This document shows, one piece after another, positions 8,056 through 16,493 of a stretch of DNA of 32,374 nt. Positions within the stretch are counted from its first letter, which is position 1. Every line of letters begins with the position of its first letter. Source of the stretch: Bacteroidales bacterium (GTDB lineage: Bacteria; Bacteroidota; Bacteroidia; Bacteroidales; WCHB1-69); contig JAKSMI010000011.1 in NCBI GenBank assembly GCA_024400635.1, forward strand, positions 1 through 32,374. Direction: 5' to 3'. The position numbers and the translations under genes were made by a program. The notes beneath the pieces are model-generated. The model saw only the letters and a program-made list of their open reading frames with translations, did no database searches and was not told the DNA's origin.

Positions 8056-8598
8056 TTAGTTATTTTTGATAATATTTAAAATGTCGTTTTCAATTCTTTC
8101 TTGAGGTTCTTCAACCACACTTCCAATCAGAGTTCTTTCATTATTTTTCACGCGATAAACCATGAATGTAGGGACAAATTCAGGTTTAAAACCTTCAATT
8201 CCACAATTTTTTTCACGGTCACAACCATACAGTCTAACATTATTAAATGGCTGCTGGTATTTGTATTCCATGGTGTAAGCAAACATCATAAAGCGAGGAA
8301 GCCAGGTTTGTGAATCACCACACCAAGCACCAAAAAACACATCGATGTCATACTGGGTATCGCTTCTTGAAGCCATGACCTGCGCCAATTCTACCGTTGC
8401 GTCCGCGTTAAGGTTATAATTGTTGGCGGCTATATTCATATCTTCTGAGAATGCACGGTCCCGCAAATCCTCATATTGGCAAGGTCCCACAGGAACCAGA
8501 TAGTTTTTTTCAGTATCCAGCACCCATTTTGTCTGTTGAGAAAAAGCATAACTTGTTAATAACAAAATACTTACTAATAATACTACTAACTTTTTCAT
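8056..8598 (-). CDS. Secreted thioredoxin-like protein with WCGDS motif
   Basis: The chosen start at 8598 gives a clean Sec signal peptide (MKKLVVLLVSILLLTSYAFSQ) and a 180-aa protein. The longer open frame to 8730 would bury that signal behind 44 residues and cross the -7 box at 8617-8624. The mature part has a thioredoxin-like core: DVFFGAWCGDSQTWLPRF (Cys-x-x-Ser instead of Cys-x-x-Cys), LYGCDREKNC, and the cis-Pro region FVPTFMVY. A Cys-x-x-Ser site is more likely to be monothiol or binding than a dithiol oxidoreductase. Extracytoplasmic location is inferred. It is first in the operon with panC, panD and gpmA. Confidence 0.82.
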   Translation of the reverse strand: MKKLVVLLVSILLLTSYAFSQQTKWVLDTEKNYLVPVGPCQYEDLRDRAFSEDMNIAANNYNLNADATVELAQVMASRSDTQYDIDVFFGAWCGDSQTWLPRFMMFAYTMEYKYQQPFNNVRLYGCDREKNCGIEGFKPEFVPTFMVYRVKNNERTLIGSVVEEPQERIENDILNIIKNN

Positions 8599-8616
8599 AA
8601 TCATAAATTTTAAATG

Positions 8617-8624
8617 CAAATGTA
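8617..8624 (-). promoter_or_regulatory. Putative -7 box (TACATTTG) for the thioredoxin-like/panCD/gpmA operon
   Basis: TACATTTG on the minus strand lies 18 bp upstream of the chosen ATG at 8598 and matches TAnnTTTG. It is inside the longer alternative frame, which argues against that longer start. Confidence 0.55.
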
Positions 8625-8892
8625 ATTTAATTTTTTGAATAGAGCGCATATTTTTTTCAATACTATTTTTTAGACGAAAAAAAGGAGAAAAAGTTGCCCG
8701 ACAATAAGCCTGAGAGTCATGATATGACATTTTTCAGTCCCTTCATTGTGGAGTTTATGCAGAAAGTACAACGACAATTGACAAAAAACGGCACTATAGA
8801 ATATAAAACGGCAAGGTGTGGTGTATTCTTTTGATTATCTGCATTTTAAAATATTAATTATTTTTCTTACCGATTCATTGCAAAAAAAAGTG

Positions 8893-8900
8893 TATGTTTG
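8893..8900 (+). promoter_or_regulatory. Putative -7 box (TATGTTTG) for the DUF349 gene
   Basis: TATGTTTG matches the Bacteroidetes -7 consensus. The ATG inside this box is the first in-frame ATG of the DUF349 frame, so it cannot be the translation start if the box is used; the ATG at 8942 is about 40 bp downstream. Confidence 0.6.
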
Positions 8901-8941
8901 CAAACTTTTTTCAAATCATCAAAAAATTAAAAAACAATTTT

Positions 8942-11038
8942 ATGGAATCACAAGAACTCCTCCACCCCGAAGCTGATGAAAATCAGAATCAAGCGGTGAA
9001 TCCTGGTGCTTCTGAAGAAGCCCAAACTGTGGAAAACACAGATGCTACTGTAGTTACCGAACCCGTTGCGGAAATCGCTCCCGCCGAAGTCGAAACTCCG
9101 AAAGCTGAAGAACCAGCACAGGAAACTCCCAATGCCGAACCAGCACAACAGTCGGTATCAGAAATGATGAGCGAGATTGAAAACACTCAGGCTCCAGAAC
9201 CCGAAAGCGAAGAGGAAAACATTCCCGAAGAAACCGAGGCTGACATTGAAAAAGAATATGCCAACCTTGACCTTGAACAATCGGTTTGCGAACTTGAAAA
9301 AGTCACCAGCGAAATGGAATACGACACGATGAAAATGCGCGTCGGCATTCTCCGTGCCAAAGGCATCGAACTAATCAAAGCCGCTAAAAAAGCCGTCTTC
9401 GAAAAATTCATCGCTGATGGTGGCAACAAAGATGAATTTGTGGCAGAACCTACCGAAATCGAAAAAAGATTCAATGCCGCTCTTCAACTTTTCAAAGACA
9501 AAAAAGCCATCTTTATCGAACGCATCGAAAAAGAGAAACTCAATAATTTAGAAGCAAAGAAAAACATTATTGAAGGACTTCGCCAACTTGTTGAATCAGA
9601 AACCAATCTTAAAGTTCTGAATGACAAATTTAAAGAATTCCAGGAAAAATGGAAAGAAATCGGCCCCGTTCCCCAAAACGAATCAACCAACCTTTGGCAG
9701 AACTACCATTTCTATGTTGAAAAATTCTTTGATATCCTCCGCATCAACAAGGAATTGCGCTCATTAGACCTGAAGAAAAATCTGGAACAGAAAATCAAAT
9801 TGTGCGAAACAGCAGAATCTCTACTACTTCAAGATTCTATCAATCAATCATTCAAGGCTTTACAACAGCTTCACGAAGAATGGAAGGAAATCGGTCCCGT
9901 TCCAGAAGAAAAGAAAGACGAAATTTGGGAACGTTTCAAAAACGCTTCCGACCAGATAAACCAGCGCCGTCGCGAATATTATGACAAGCTTTTCGCCGAA
10001 CAACAGAACAACTACAATGCGAAAGTCGTTTTGTGCGAACAAGCAGAAGAACTGACCGCTGGAAAAACAGCTGACAGTATCAAAGAAAACAATGAAATCG
10101 GAGATAAACTGACCGAATTGTTGAAGATGTGGAAGACCATCGGACCAGCTCCTGTCAAGTTGAACGACGAAGTTTGGGAACGCTTCAAATCCACCCTTGA
10201 CAAATTCTTCCAAGCCAAGAAAGAATATTTCCAGCAAGTCAAGGATGTTCAGATGCAAAACTACAACCAAAAACTCGACTTGGCCATCCAAGCTGAAGGC
10301 ATCGCCTCCCGCACCGACTGGAAAAACGCCACTGAAGAAATCCTTCGCCTCCAAGCGGAATGGAAAGCCATCGGTACCGTTCCTCGCAAATATTCAGACC
10401 AAATTTGGAAACGCTTCCGTGGCGCTTGTGACAAATTCTTCGCGGCTAAATCAGAATATTTCGCTAACGCAAAAGAAATTGAAGCTGAAAATCTGAAACA
10501 GAAAGAAGAACTGATTGAAAAAATCAAAACTCACGAATTTGGTGAAGACCGCACCGCCAACCTCGACGCCATCAAGGATTACCAACGTCAGTGGACTGAA
10601 ATTGGTTTTGTTCCCAAAAAAGACAAAGACCGCGTTTATGCTGCTTACCGTGAAGCTTTGGACAAACGTTTCGCAGATTTGAAAGTCAGCGCAGAAGACG
10701 TTCGCCGCAGTTCATTCAAGAACAAAATCAGCGACATTCTCAGCAATCCTAACGCAGACCGCCTGCTCGACAAGGAAAAGAGCCGCATGGTCAGCAAATT
10801 GCAACAACTCAAAGAAGACATCGCTCTTTGGGAAAACAACTTGGGATTCTTCGCCAATTCAAAGAATGCTGACATTCTGAAACAGGAATTCTCAAAGAAA
10901 ATCGAAGCTGCCAAGGAACAAGTTAAAGATCTTGAATACAAAATCAAGATGATGAACGCTCCCAAGAAAGAAGAAGCTCCTAAAGCAGAAGAAAGTGCTG
11001 AAAAAGAAGCACCTGCCGCAGAAAATACTGAAGCATAA
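8942..11038 (+). CDS. DUF349 repeat protein
   Basis: With the start at 8942 the product is 698 aa. The first 130 residues are acidic and rich in Ala, Pro, Glu (low complexity), and so is the last 25. Between them lie five DUF349 repeats about 75-80 residues apart, each with a W-x-x-I-G-x-V/A-P core: WKEIGPVPQ (about 236), WKEIGPVPE (315), WKTIGPAPV (397), WKAIGTVPR (475) and WTEIGFVPK (550). Each core is followed by a helix of the type WERFKNASDQ. The fold is probably helical and coiled-coil-like. No enzymatic role is known for Bacteroidetes members; a nucleic-acid or ribosome-related role is speculation. It is co-directional with an S4 RNA-binding gene 6 bp downstream. Confidence 0.9.
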   Translation: MESQELLHPEADENQNQAVNPGASEEAQTVENTDATVVTEPVAEIAPAEVETPKAEEPAQETPNAEPAQQSVSEMMSEIENTQAPEPESEEENIPEETEADIEKEYANLDLEQSVCELEKVTSEMEYDTMKMRVGILRAKGIELIKAAKKAVFEKFIADGGNKDEFVAEPTEIEKRFNAALQLFKDKKAIFIERIEKEKLNNLEAKKNIIEGLRQLVESETNLKVLNDKFKEFQEKWKEIGPVPQNESTNLWQNYHFYVEKFFDILRINKELRSLDLKKNLEQKIKLCETAESLLLQDSINQSFKALQQLHEEWKEIGPVPEEKKDEIWERFKNASDQINQRRREYYDKLFAEQQNNYNAKVVLCEQAEELTAGKTADSIKENNEIGDKLTELLKMWKTIGPAPVKLNDEVWERFKSTLDKFFQAKKEYFQQVKDVQMQNYNQKLDLAIQAEGIASRTDWKNATEEILRLQAEWKAIGTVPRKYSDQIWKRFRGACDKFFAAKSEYFANAKEIEAENLKQKEELIEKIKTHEFGEDRTANLDAIKDYQRQWTEIGFVPKKDKDRVYAAYREALDKRFADLKVSAEDVRRSSFKNKISDILSNPNADRLLDKEKSRMVSKLQQLKEDIALWENNLGFFANSKNADILKQEFSKKIEAAKEQVKDLEYKIKMMNAPKKEEAPKAEESAEKEAPAAENTEA

Positions 11039-11044
11039 TCTTTC

Positions 11045-11446
11045 ATGCAAGATTTAAACATACGCATTGACAAGTGGCTGTGGATGGTTCGCCTTTTTAA
11101 GACGAGATCCATGGCCACTGATGCTTGTAATGCAGGCAAAGTTAAGCTTAATGGCACCAATGTCAAGCCATCGAAGTCTGTGAAAAGCGAAGAATGTTAT
11201 CATGTTCGCATCGGACAGTTGGAAAAAGTGGTACAGGTCATTGACACACCGAAAAGTCGCGTGGGAGCACCGTTGGTTTCCCAATACTACACCGACCTCA
11301 CCCCTCAGGAAGAATACGATCGCATCAAACAGCTGCATGCCAAATTCGAGTATCGAGACCATGGCATTGGCCGACCCACCAAGCGCGACCGCCGACAGAT
11401 TGATTATCTGAAAGACTACTTTGGGATGGGGGAAGAAGAAGACTAA
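11045..11446 (+). CDS. S4-domain RNA-binding protein, HslR/Hsp15-like
   Basis: The 133-aa protein opens with an S4 domain (IRIDKWLWMVRLFKTRSMA, CNAGKVKLNG, KPSKSVK) and ends in a basic tail (RPTKRDRRQIDYLKDYF). This matches the Hsp15 family, which in E. coli binds stalled 50S subunits carrying peptidyl-tRNA. That activity is known for the family and inferred here. Only 6 bp separate it from the DUF349 gene, so they probably form a pair. Confidence 0.9.
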   Translation: MQDLNIRIDKWLWMVRLFKTRSMATDACNAGKVKLNGTNVKPSKSVKSEECYHVRIGQLEKVVQVIDTPKSRVGAPLVSQYYTDLTPQEEYDRIKQLHAKFEYRDHGIGRPTKRDRRQIDYLKDYFGMGEEED

Positions 11447-11484
11447 AAAATTTGCAAGCCAGCCTGTAATCCCAAAAAATTGCG

Positions 11485-11492
11485 TAAGTTTG
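11485..11492 (+). promoter_or_regulatory. Putative -7 box (TAAGTTTG) for ffh
   Basis: TAAGTTTG matches TAnnTTTG and lies 44 bp upstream of the ffh ATG, indicating a separate promoter after the S4 gene. No clear -33 TTG is seen at the usual spacing. Confidence 0.55.
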
Positions 11493-11536
11493 CAGACCTA
11501 TTTTTCAAATTGTAAAAAGACAATAACTAAATAATT

Positions 11537-12871
11537 ATGTTTGAAAGTTTAACCGACAGATTAGAACGCGCATTTAAGATTATCAAGGGTCAAGGTTACA
11601 TCACTGAAATCAATGTAGCCGAAACGATGAAGGAAGTCCGTAAGGCCCTTTTGGATGCGGATGTCAGCTATAAGATTGCCAAGGATTTTACCGACACGGT
11701 AAAGCAGAAAGCGTTGGGCATGAACGTATTGAAAGCCGTTTCGCCCAGCCAGTTGATGGTTAAGATCACCTACGATGAGCTCATCCAATTGATGGGGCGC
11801 GATGCCATCGACATCAATATAAAAAGTGATCCTTCCATTATTTTGATGGCTGGTTTGCAAGGTTCTGGTAAAACCACGCACGCTGCCAAACTCGCCCACA
11901 TGCTAAAAACGAAACGCAACAAGAAGCCGTTGTTGGTAGCTTGTGACGTATACCGTCCTGCCGCCATCGACCAGTTGAAGGTTTTGGGTGAACAAATCAA
12001 CGTTCCCGTTTTCACCGAAGAAGGCAATCAAAAACCCGTCGAATTAGCTAAAAAAGCCGTACAATACGCAAAAGACTACGGCTATAACGTTGTCATCATC
12101 GATACCGCTGGCCGCTTGGCAGTAGACCAGGAAATGATGGACGAAATCGGCAACATCAAAAATGCCGTAAATCCTCACGAAATTCTGTTTGTCGTTGATG
12201 CAATGACTGGCCAGGACGCCGTCAACACGGCCAAGGCCTTCAACGACAAGTTGAACTTTGATGGCGTCATCCTGACGAAAATGGATGGCGACACCCGCGG
12301 CGGTGCGGCACTGACCATCAAGGCCGTCGTCGACAAGCCTATCAAATTCATCGGTTTAGGTGAAAAAATGGAAGCCCTTGACGTCTTCCATCCCGACCGC
12401 CTCGCAGAACGCATCCTCGGCATGGGCGACATCCGTTCTTTTGTTGAAAAAGCCCAATTGCAATACGACGAAGAAGAAGCTGCCAAATTGCAGAAAAAAC
12501 TGGCTAAGAACCAGTTCGACTTCAACGACTTCCTGACCCAGATTGCCCAAATCAAGAAGATGGGCAATGTCAAGGATTTGATGTCGATGATTCCTGGTAT
12601 GGGCAAAGTCGTGAAAGACATGGATATTGATGACAATGCTTTCAAAGGAGTTGAGGCCATTATATTGTCGATGACGCCCTACGAACGCGAGCATCCTGAT
12701 GTGCTCAACGGTTCCCGCAAAAAACGTATCGCACTCGGTAGTGGTACCGACATCACCGAAGTCAACCGTTTGGTAAAACAATTTGACGAAACACGCAAGG
12801 TGATGAAAATGGTGAACAATGGCAAAGCCAAGAATCTCATGCGAGTATTGAACGCTCCCGGTAGAAGATAG
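11537..12871 (+). CDS. ffh: Signal recognition particle GTPase Ffh (SRP54)
   Basis: Ffh binds signal sequences of nascent inner-membrane and exported proteins, together with 4.5S RNA, and docks with FtsY. The 444-aa protein has the N domain (1-90), then the G domain with P-loop GLQGSGKTT (106-114), DVYRPAAIDQL, DTAGRLAVD and TKMDGDTRGGAAL, and a Met-rich M domain from about 300 (MSMIPGMGKVVKDMD, SRKKRIALGSGTD). Length and motifs are standard. The SRP RNA gene is not visible in the window. Confidence 0.98.
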   Translation: MFESLTDRLERAFKIIKGQGYITEINVAETMKEVRKALLDADVSYKIAKDFTDTVKQKALGMNVLKAVSPSQLMVKITYDELIQLMGRDAIDINIKSDPSIILMAGLQGSGKTTHAAKLAHMLKTKRNKKPLLVACDVYRPAAIDQLKVLGEQINVPVFTEEGNQKPVELAKKAVQYAKDYGYNVVIIDTAGRLAVDQEMMDEIGNIKNAVNPHEILFVVDAMTGQDAVNTAKAFNDKLNFDGVILTKMDGDTRGGAALTIKAVVDKPIKFIGLGEKMEALDVFHPDRLAERILGMGDIRSFVEKAQLQYDEEEAAKLQKKLAKNQFDFNDFLTQIAQIKKMGNVKDLMSMIPGMGKVVKDMDIDDNAFKGVEAIILSMTPYEREHPDVLNGSRKKRIALGSGTDITEVNRLVKQFDETRKVMKMVNNGKAKNLMRVLNAPGRR

Positions 12872-13037
12872 AAAAACACCTTTGTTTTCTCAACAATTCA
12901 CAAAAAATTCCACATCCTCGTAGTTTTTTCTAAATCACTGCGTCTAATGGTTGTTGTTATTCAACTCAAACATAATTTTATCAAAACAAAATTTATCTTC
13001 ACAAATATATCAAAACAATTATTAAAATTAAAACATT

Positions 13038-14861
13038 ATGGATCAAGAAATTAACACAACCCCAAAGAAAAAAGAATCCAATGCTAAAAAATTCTGGCGC
13101 ATTGTCTTAGGAACTATGGTCGGATTCTTCTTTTCAAGCTTTATTGTTTCCATTTTTTCGACAATCATGTTCATTGCCATGATTGTCTCCATGAGCAACA
13201 TTGAAACCGTCAAGGTTTATGACAATTCCATTCTGAAACTTGACTTACAACAACCCATCGTTGAGCAAGCCGAAGACAATCCTTTCGACATTTTTGGAGA
13301 TGAATTCAGCCAGTATTATCAGTCAAACATCGGTTTGGACGATATTTTGGCTTGCATCAAATCAGCAGCCAACGACCCCAAAATCAAAGGTATTTACATC
13401 AATTCACCCTCATTAAATTGCGGATGGTCAACGGCCCGTGAAATCCGCCAAGCATTGGACGAATTCAAGGCCTCTGGCAAATTCATCTATTCATACGCTG
13501 ACAGCTATTCACAAGGTGGCTATTATATTTCATCTGTTGCTGATGAAGTGAACATGAGCACTACCGGCGTGATGGAATTCAAAGGTTTGGCAATGCAAGT
13601 AATGTTCTTCAAAGGCCTGCTCGACAAGTTGGATGTTGAGATGCAAATCATCCGCCACGGAAAATTCAAAAGTGCGGTGGAACCATATATGATGGACCAC
13701 ATGAGCGAAGCCAACCGTGAACAAATGACACTTCTAGCCAATACCCTGTGGGCAACTGCGGTGGAAGACATCGCTGCATCCCGTAATTTAAGCAAGGAAG
13801 AATTGAATCAAATCGCTGATGAAATGTTACTGGGTACTGCTACCAATGCCATCAAAAACAAACTGGTTGACAAAGCCTGTTACAAAAGCGACGTCGTTGC
13901 CGATTTGATGAAACTGGTCAATATTACTTCCGAAGACGATTTGCACTTGACCACCATTAATGAATATAAGAAAGCCCTCGTTAATGAAAGCACCAATGCT
14001 GATGATGAAATCGCCATCATTTATGCAAACGGCCAAATTACCGGCGGCACTTCAAGCAATGGCAATATGGGGTCGGAAACCGTGGTCAAGCTCATCAAAG
14101 ATGCTTATACCAACGACAAAGTCAAAGCCATCGTTTTCCGCGTGAACTCTCCTGGCGGTGACGGCACGGCATCGGACATCATCTGGCACGAAATCGAACA
14201 GGCCAAGAAAGCCGGCAAGATTGTGGTTACCTCGATGGGCGACTACGCAGCATCAGGCGGCTACTACATCTCATGTAATTCAGATTATATCATTGCTCAA
14301 CCCAACACATTGACAGGTTCCATCGGCGTTTTTGGCATGGTTCCTTCTTTCCAAAAAACCTTGAAGAACAAACTAGGTGTTAACATCGAAGTTGTCAGCA
14401 CCAACAAACACGCTGACGCCGCTACCGCATTCCGCCCATTGGATGAAGAAGAAATTGCCATTTGGCAAGGTTTCGTTGATGATTTCTACAATGTTTTCAC
14501 TCAGCGCGTTGCTGATGGTCGTGGCATGACACAAGATGCTGTTGACTCCATAGGTCAAGGTCGTGTTTGGGCTGGCGCCGACGCTATCAACATCGGTCTG
14601 GTTGATGCTCTCGGCAATATCAATGACGCCATTGCCAAAGCTGCCGAACTCGCCAAACTCGACAATTACAAACTTGTTTATTATCCTGAAAAAAAAGATT
14701 TCTTCACTAAATTAATGGAGAAAAACAACGACAAAAATAATGTCAAAACTTTCATTCAAAATGAATTAGGAGACCAGTATTATATTTATGAAGGCTTAAA
14801 TCAGTTGAAGAATTCTGACGGAATCCAAGCCTTGATGCCCATGCAAATTCAGTTCAAATAA
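13038..14861 (+). CDS. sppA: Signal peptide peptidase SppA, long (67K) type
   Basis: SppA cleaves signal-peptide remnants in the inner membrane with a Ser-Lys dyad. The 607-aa size indicates the duplicated long form. A transmembrane anchor spans about 20-52. The catalytic Lys is Lys209 in RHGKFKSA in the N-terminal repeat, and the nucleophile is Ser406 in GDYAASGGYY in the C-terminal repeat; positions agree closely with E. coli Lys209/Ser409. FRVNSPGGDGTASD and LTGSIGVFG are also conserved. A 166-bp AT-rich gap without a clear -7 box separates it from ffh, so the promoter is undetermined. Confidence 0.95.
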   Translation: MDQEINTTPKKKESNAKKFWRIVLGTMVGFFFSSFIVSIFSTIMFIAMIVSMSNIETVKVYDNSILKLDLQQPIVEQAEDNPFDIFGDEFSQYYQSNIGLDDILACIKSAANDPKIKGIYINSPSLNCGWSTAREIRQALDEFKASGKFIYSYADSYSQGGYYISSVADEVNMSTTGVMEFKGLAMQVMFFKGLLDKLDVEMQIIRHGKFKSAVEPYMMDHMSEANREQMTLLANTLWATAVEDIAASRNLSKEELNQIADEMLLGTATNAIKNKLVDKACYKSDVVADLMKLVNITSEDDLHLTTINEYKKALVNESTNADDEIAIIYANGQITGGTSSNGNMGSETVVKLIKDAYTNDKVKAIVFRVNSPGGDGTASDIIWHEIEQAKKAGKIVVTSMGDYAASGGYYISCNSDYIIAQPNTLTGSIGVFGMVPSFQKTLKNKLGVNIEVVSTNKHADAATAFRPLDEEEIAIWQGFVDDFYNVFTQRVADGRGMTQDAVDSIGQGRVWAGADAINIGLVDALGNINDAIAKAAELAKLDNYKLVYYPEKKDFFTKLMEKNNDKNNVKTFIQNELGDQYYIYEGLNQLKNSDGIQALMPMQIQFK

Positions 14862-14884
14862 ACATTCATTGCCGTCTATAAAAC

Positions 14885-14904
14885 GCTGTTAAAAAATTAA
14901 CAGC
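14885..14904. repeat. Perfect 8-bp inverted repeat upstream of prfA
   Basis: GCTGTTAA (14885-14892) and TTAACAGC (14897-14904) are perfect inverted arms around AAAA. No T run follows on the plus strand (AAAATGAGG), so it is not a typical terminator; it could be a weak hairpin ending sppA or a protein-binding site just above the prfA -7 box. Confidence 0.45.
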
Positions 14905-14932
14905 AAAATGAGGTGTAATCCAAAAAAAATTG

Positions 14933-14940
14933 TAAATTTG
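14933..14940 (+). promoter_or_regulatory. Putative -7 box (TAAATTTG) for prfA
   Basis: TAAATTTG matches TAnnTTTG and is 27 bp upstream of the ATG at 14968. It lies inside the longer frame that would start at 14908, supporting the later start. Confidence 0.6.
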
Positions 14941-14967
14941 CACACTCATTATGATTATAGCGACGAA

Positions 14968-16053
14968 ATGAACGATTTATTAGACAAATTAGCAGTTATT
15001 CATCAAAAATGGCTTGAGATCGGCGAAGAAATCACCAAACCAGACGTGATTGCCGACATGAAGCGCTTCATCAAGTTGAGCAAAGACTACAAGGATTTGC
15101 AAGCGGTTGTGGAGGCTTACAAGAAATATAAAAACATTATCGAAAATATCGCCAACACCAAAGAAGTCATCGCGACTGAAAAGGACGAAGACTTCCGTGA
15201 AATGGCGAAAGAAGAATTAGATAACTTTCTCAAAGAAAAGGAGCAGATGGAAGAAGACATCCGTCTGCTGCTTTTGCCATCCGATCCTCAGGACAGCAAA
15301 AACGCGCAAGTGGAAATCCGTGCCGGCACCGGTGGCGACGAAGCCAGCATCTTTGCCGGAGACCTATTCCGTATGTACCAACATTATTGCGATAAAAAAG
15401 GTTGGAAATACGAAGTGGTTTCAATGACCGAAGGCACTGTCGGCGGTTTCAAGGAAATCGTTTTCACCATCAGCGGTGACGGCGTTTACGGCCTGATGAA
15501 GTACGAGTCCGGCGTTCATCGCGTACAACGCGTGCCCCAAACCGAAGCGCAGGGCCGTGTCCACACTTCCGCCGCATCAGTGGTTGTCCTTCCCGAAGCC
15601 GACGAATTCGACGTTGAGTTGAAAATGAGCGATATCCGTAAAGACACCTACTGCTCTTCAGGTCCTGGCGGCCAATCCGTTAACACCACCTATTCCGCTG
15701 TTCGTTTGACTCACATTCCTACGGGTATCGTGGTGGCCATCCAAGACGAAAAATCACAACTCAAGAATCTTGACAAGGCCATGAGCGTTCTGAGAACTCG
15801 TCTTTTTGAACGTGAATACAAGAAATATCTTGACGAAGTGGCCTCCAAGCGTAAAACGATGGTTTCTACCGGTGACCGTTCCGCCAAGATCCGTACTTAC
15901 AATTACCCACAAAACCGCGTTACCGACCACCGTATCAATCTTACGATGTACAATTTGGTTGGATTTATGGATGGCGACATTCAAGAGACTATTGAAGCCC
16001 TGCAAGTGGCAGAAAACGCGGAAAGATTAAAAGAAGCCGTTGAAGTTCAATAA
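14968..16053 (+). CDS. prfA: Peptide chain release factor 1
   Basis: RF1 reads UAA and UAG stop codons and triggers peptidyl-tRNA hydrolysis. The chosen ATG gives 361 aa beginning MNDLLDKLAVIHQKW, matching RF1 N-termini. The upstream ATG at 14908 precedes a -7 box and adds 20 unrelated residues. The stop-recognition tripeptide is PQT (PxT type, in RVPQTEAQG) rather than SPF of RF2, and the GGQ motif occurs in SSGPGGQSVNTTYS. Gly-Gly-Gln glutamine methylation by PrmC is expected from the family; prmC is not in the window. Confidence 0.97.
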   Translation: MNDLLDKLAVIHQKWLEIGEEITKPDVIADMKRFIKLSKDYKDLQAVVEAYKKYKNIIENIANTKEVIATEKDEDFREMAKEELDNFLKEKEQMEEDIRLLLLPSDPQDSKNAQVEIRAGTGGDEASIFAGDLFRMYQHYCDKKGWKYEVVSMTEGTVGGFKEIVFTISGDGVYGLMKYESGVHRVQRVPQTEAQGRVHTSAASVVVLPEADEFDVELKMSDIRKDTYCSSGPGGQSVNTTYSAVRLTHIPTGIVVAIQDEKSQLKNLDKAMSVLRTRLFEREYKKYLDEVASKRKTMVSTGDRSAKIRTYNYPQNRVTDHRINLTMYNLVGFMDGDIQETIEALQVAENAERLKEAVEVQ

Positions 16054-16138
16054 ACGAAAGGTGCTAATCAAATTTTTAGAATAAATTTAAATTAATAGAT
16101 AGTATTAATTAAAAAAACAACATTAAAACAATAAAAAT

Positions 16139-16453
16139 ATGGCATTAGAAATCAACTCCAGCAATTTTGAATCTCTCGCCAATGGCGACAAATTAGTAGT
16201 CATCGATTTTTGGGCTCCTTGGTGCGGTCCTTGCAAAGCCTTAGGTCCAACCATTGAAGAAGTAGCCGCTGAATACGAAGGCAAAGCCGTCGTGGGCAAA
16301 TGCAATGTGGACGACAACAACGACATCGCCATGCAGTTCGGTGTGCGCAATATCCCTATGATTGTCTTTTTGAAAGGCGGCGAAGTGAAAGATGTGAATG
16401 TGGGCACTTTGAAAAAAAGCGAACTCACCGCTAAAATCGACGCTCTTCTGTAA
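16139..16453 (+). CDS. trxA: Thioredoxin
   Basis: This cytoplasmic 104-aa thioredoxin has the classic active site WAPWCGPCK (Cys29, Cys32) and cis-proline in RNIPMIVF. No signal peptide is present. It reduces protein disulfides, with thioredoxin reductase as electron donor. It stands 85 bp after prfA and 40 bp before the peptide transporter; the AT-rich leader has no good -7 consensus, so the promoter is not assigned. Confidence 0.96.
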   Translation: MALEINSSNFESLANGDKLVVIDFWAPWCGPCKALGPTIEEVAAEYEGKAVVGKCNVDDNNDIAMQFGVRNIPMIVFLKGGEVKDVNVGTLKKSELTAKIDALL

Positions 16454-16493
16454 TATCCTTTGACAATTTATTATTCATTAAAACTATAAAATC

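Larger units (their letters stand above)
8599..8941. other. 343-bp divergent intergenic region
   Basis: This gap lies between the divergent thioredoxin-like/pan operon and the DUF349 gene. It holds a -7 box for each side (8617-8624 minus, 8893-8900 plus) and a short palindrome GTCAT-GAT-ATGAC at 8716-8728 that might be a binding site. The centre is otherwise AT-rich with no open frame that looks coding and no RNA structure that I can support. Confidence 0.6.

Noticed and set aside
8716..8728. GTCAT-GAT-ATGAC palindrome as a named operator
   Set aside because: Arms of five bases in AT-rich DNA can arise by chance; it is mentioned within the intergenic entry only.
9860..10354. 164-aa antisense frame in the DUF349 gene
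   Set aside because: It mirrors the repeat unit of the DUF349 protein on the other strand (Phe-rich complement of Glu/Lys codons) and is a shadow.
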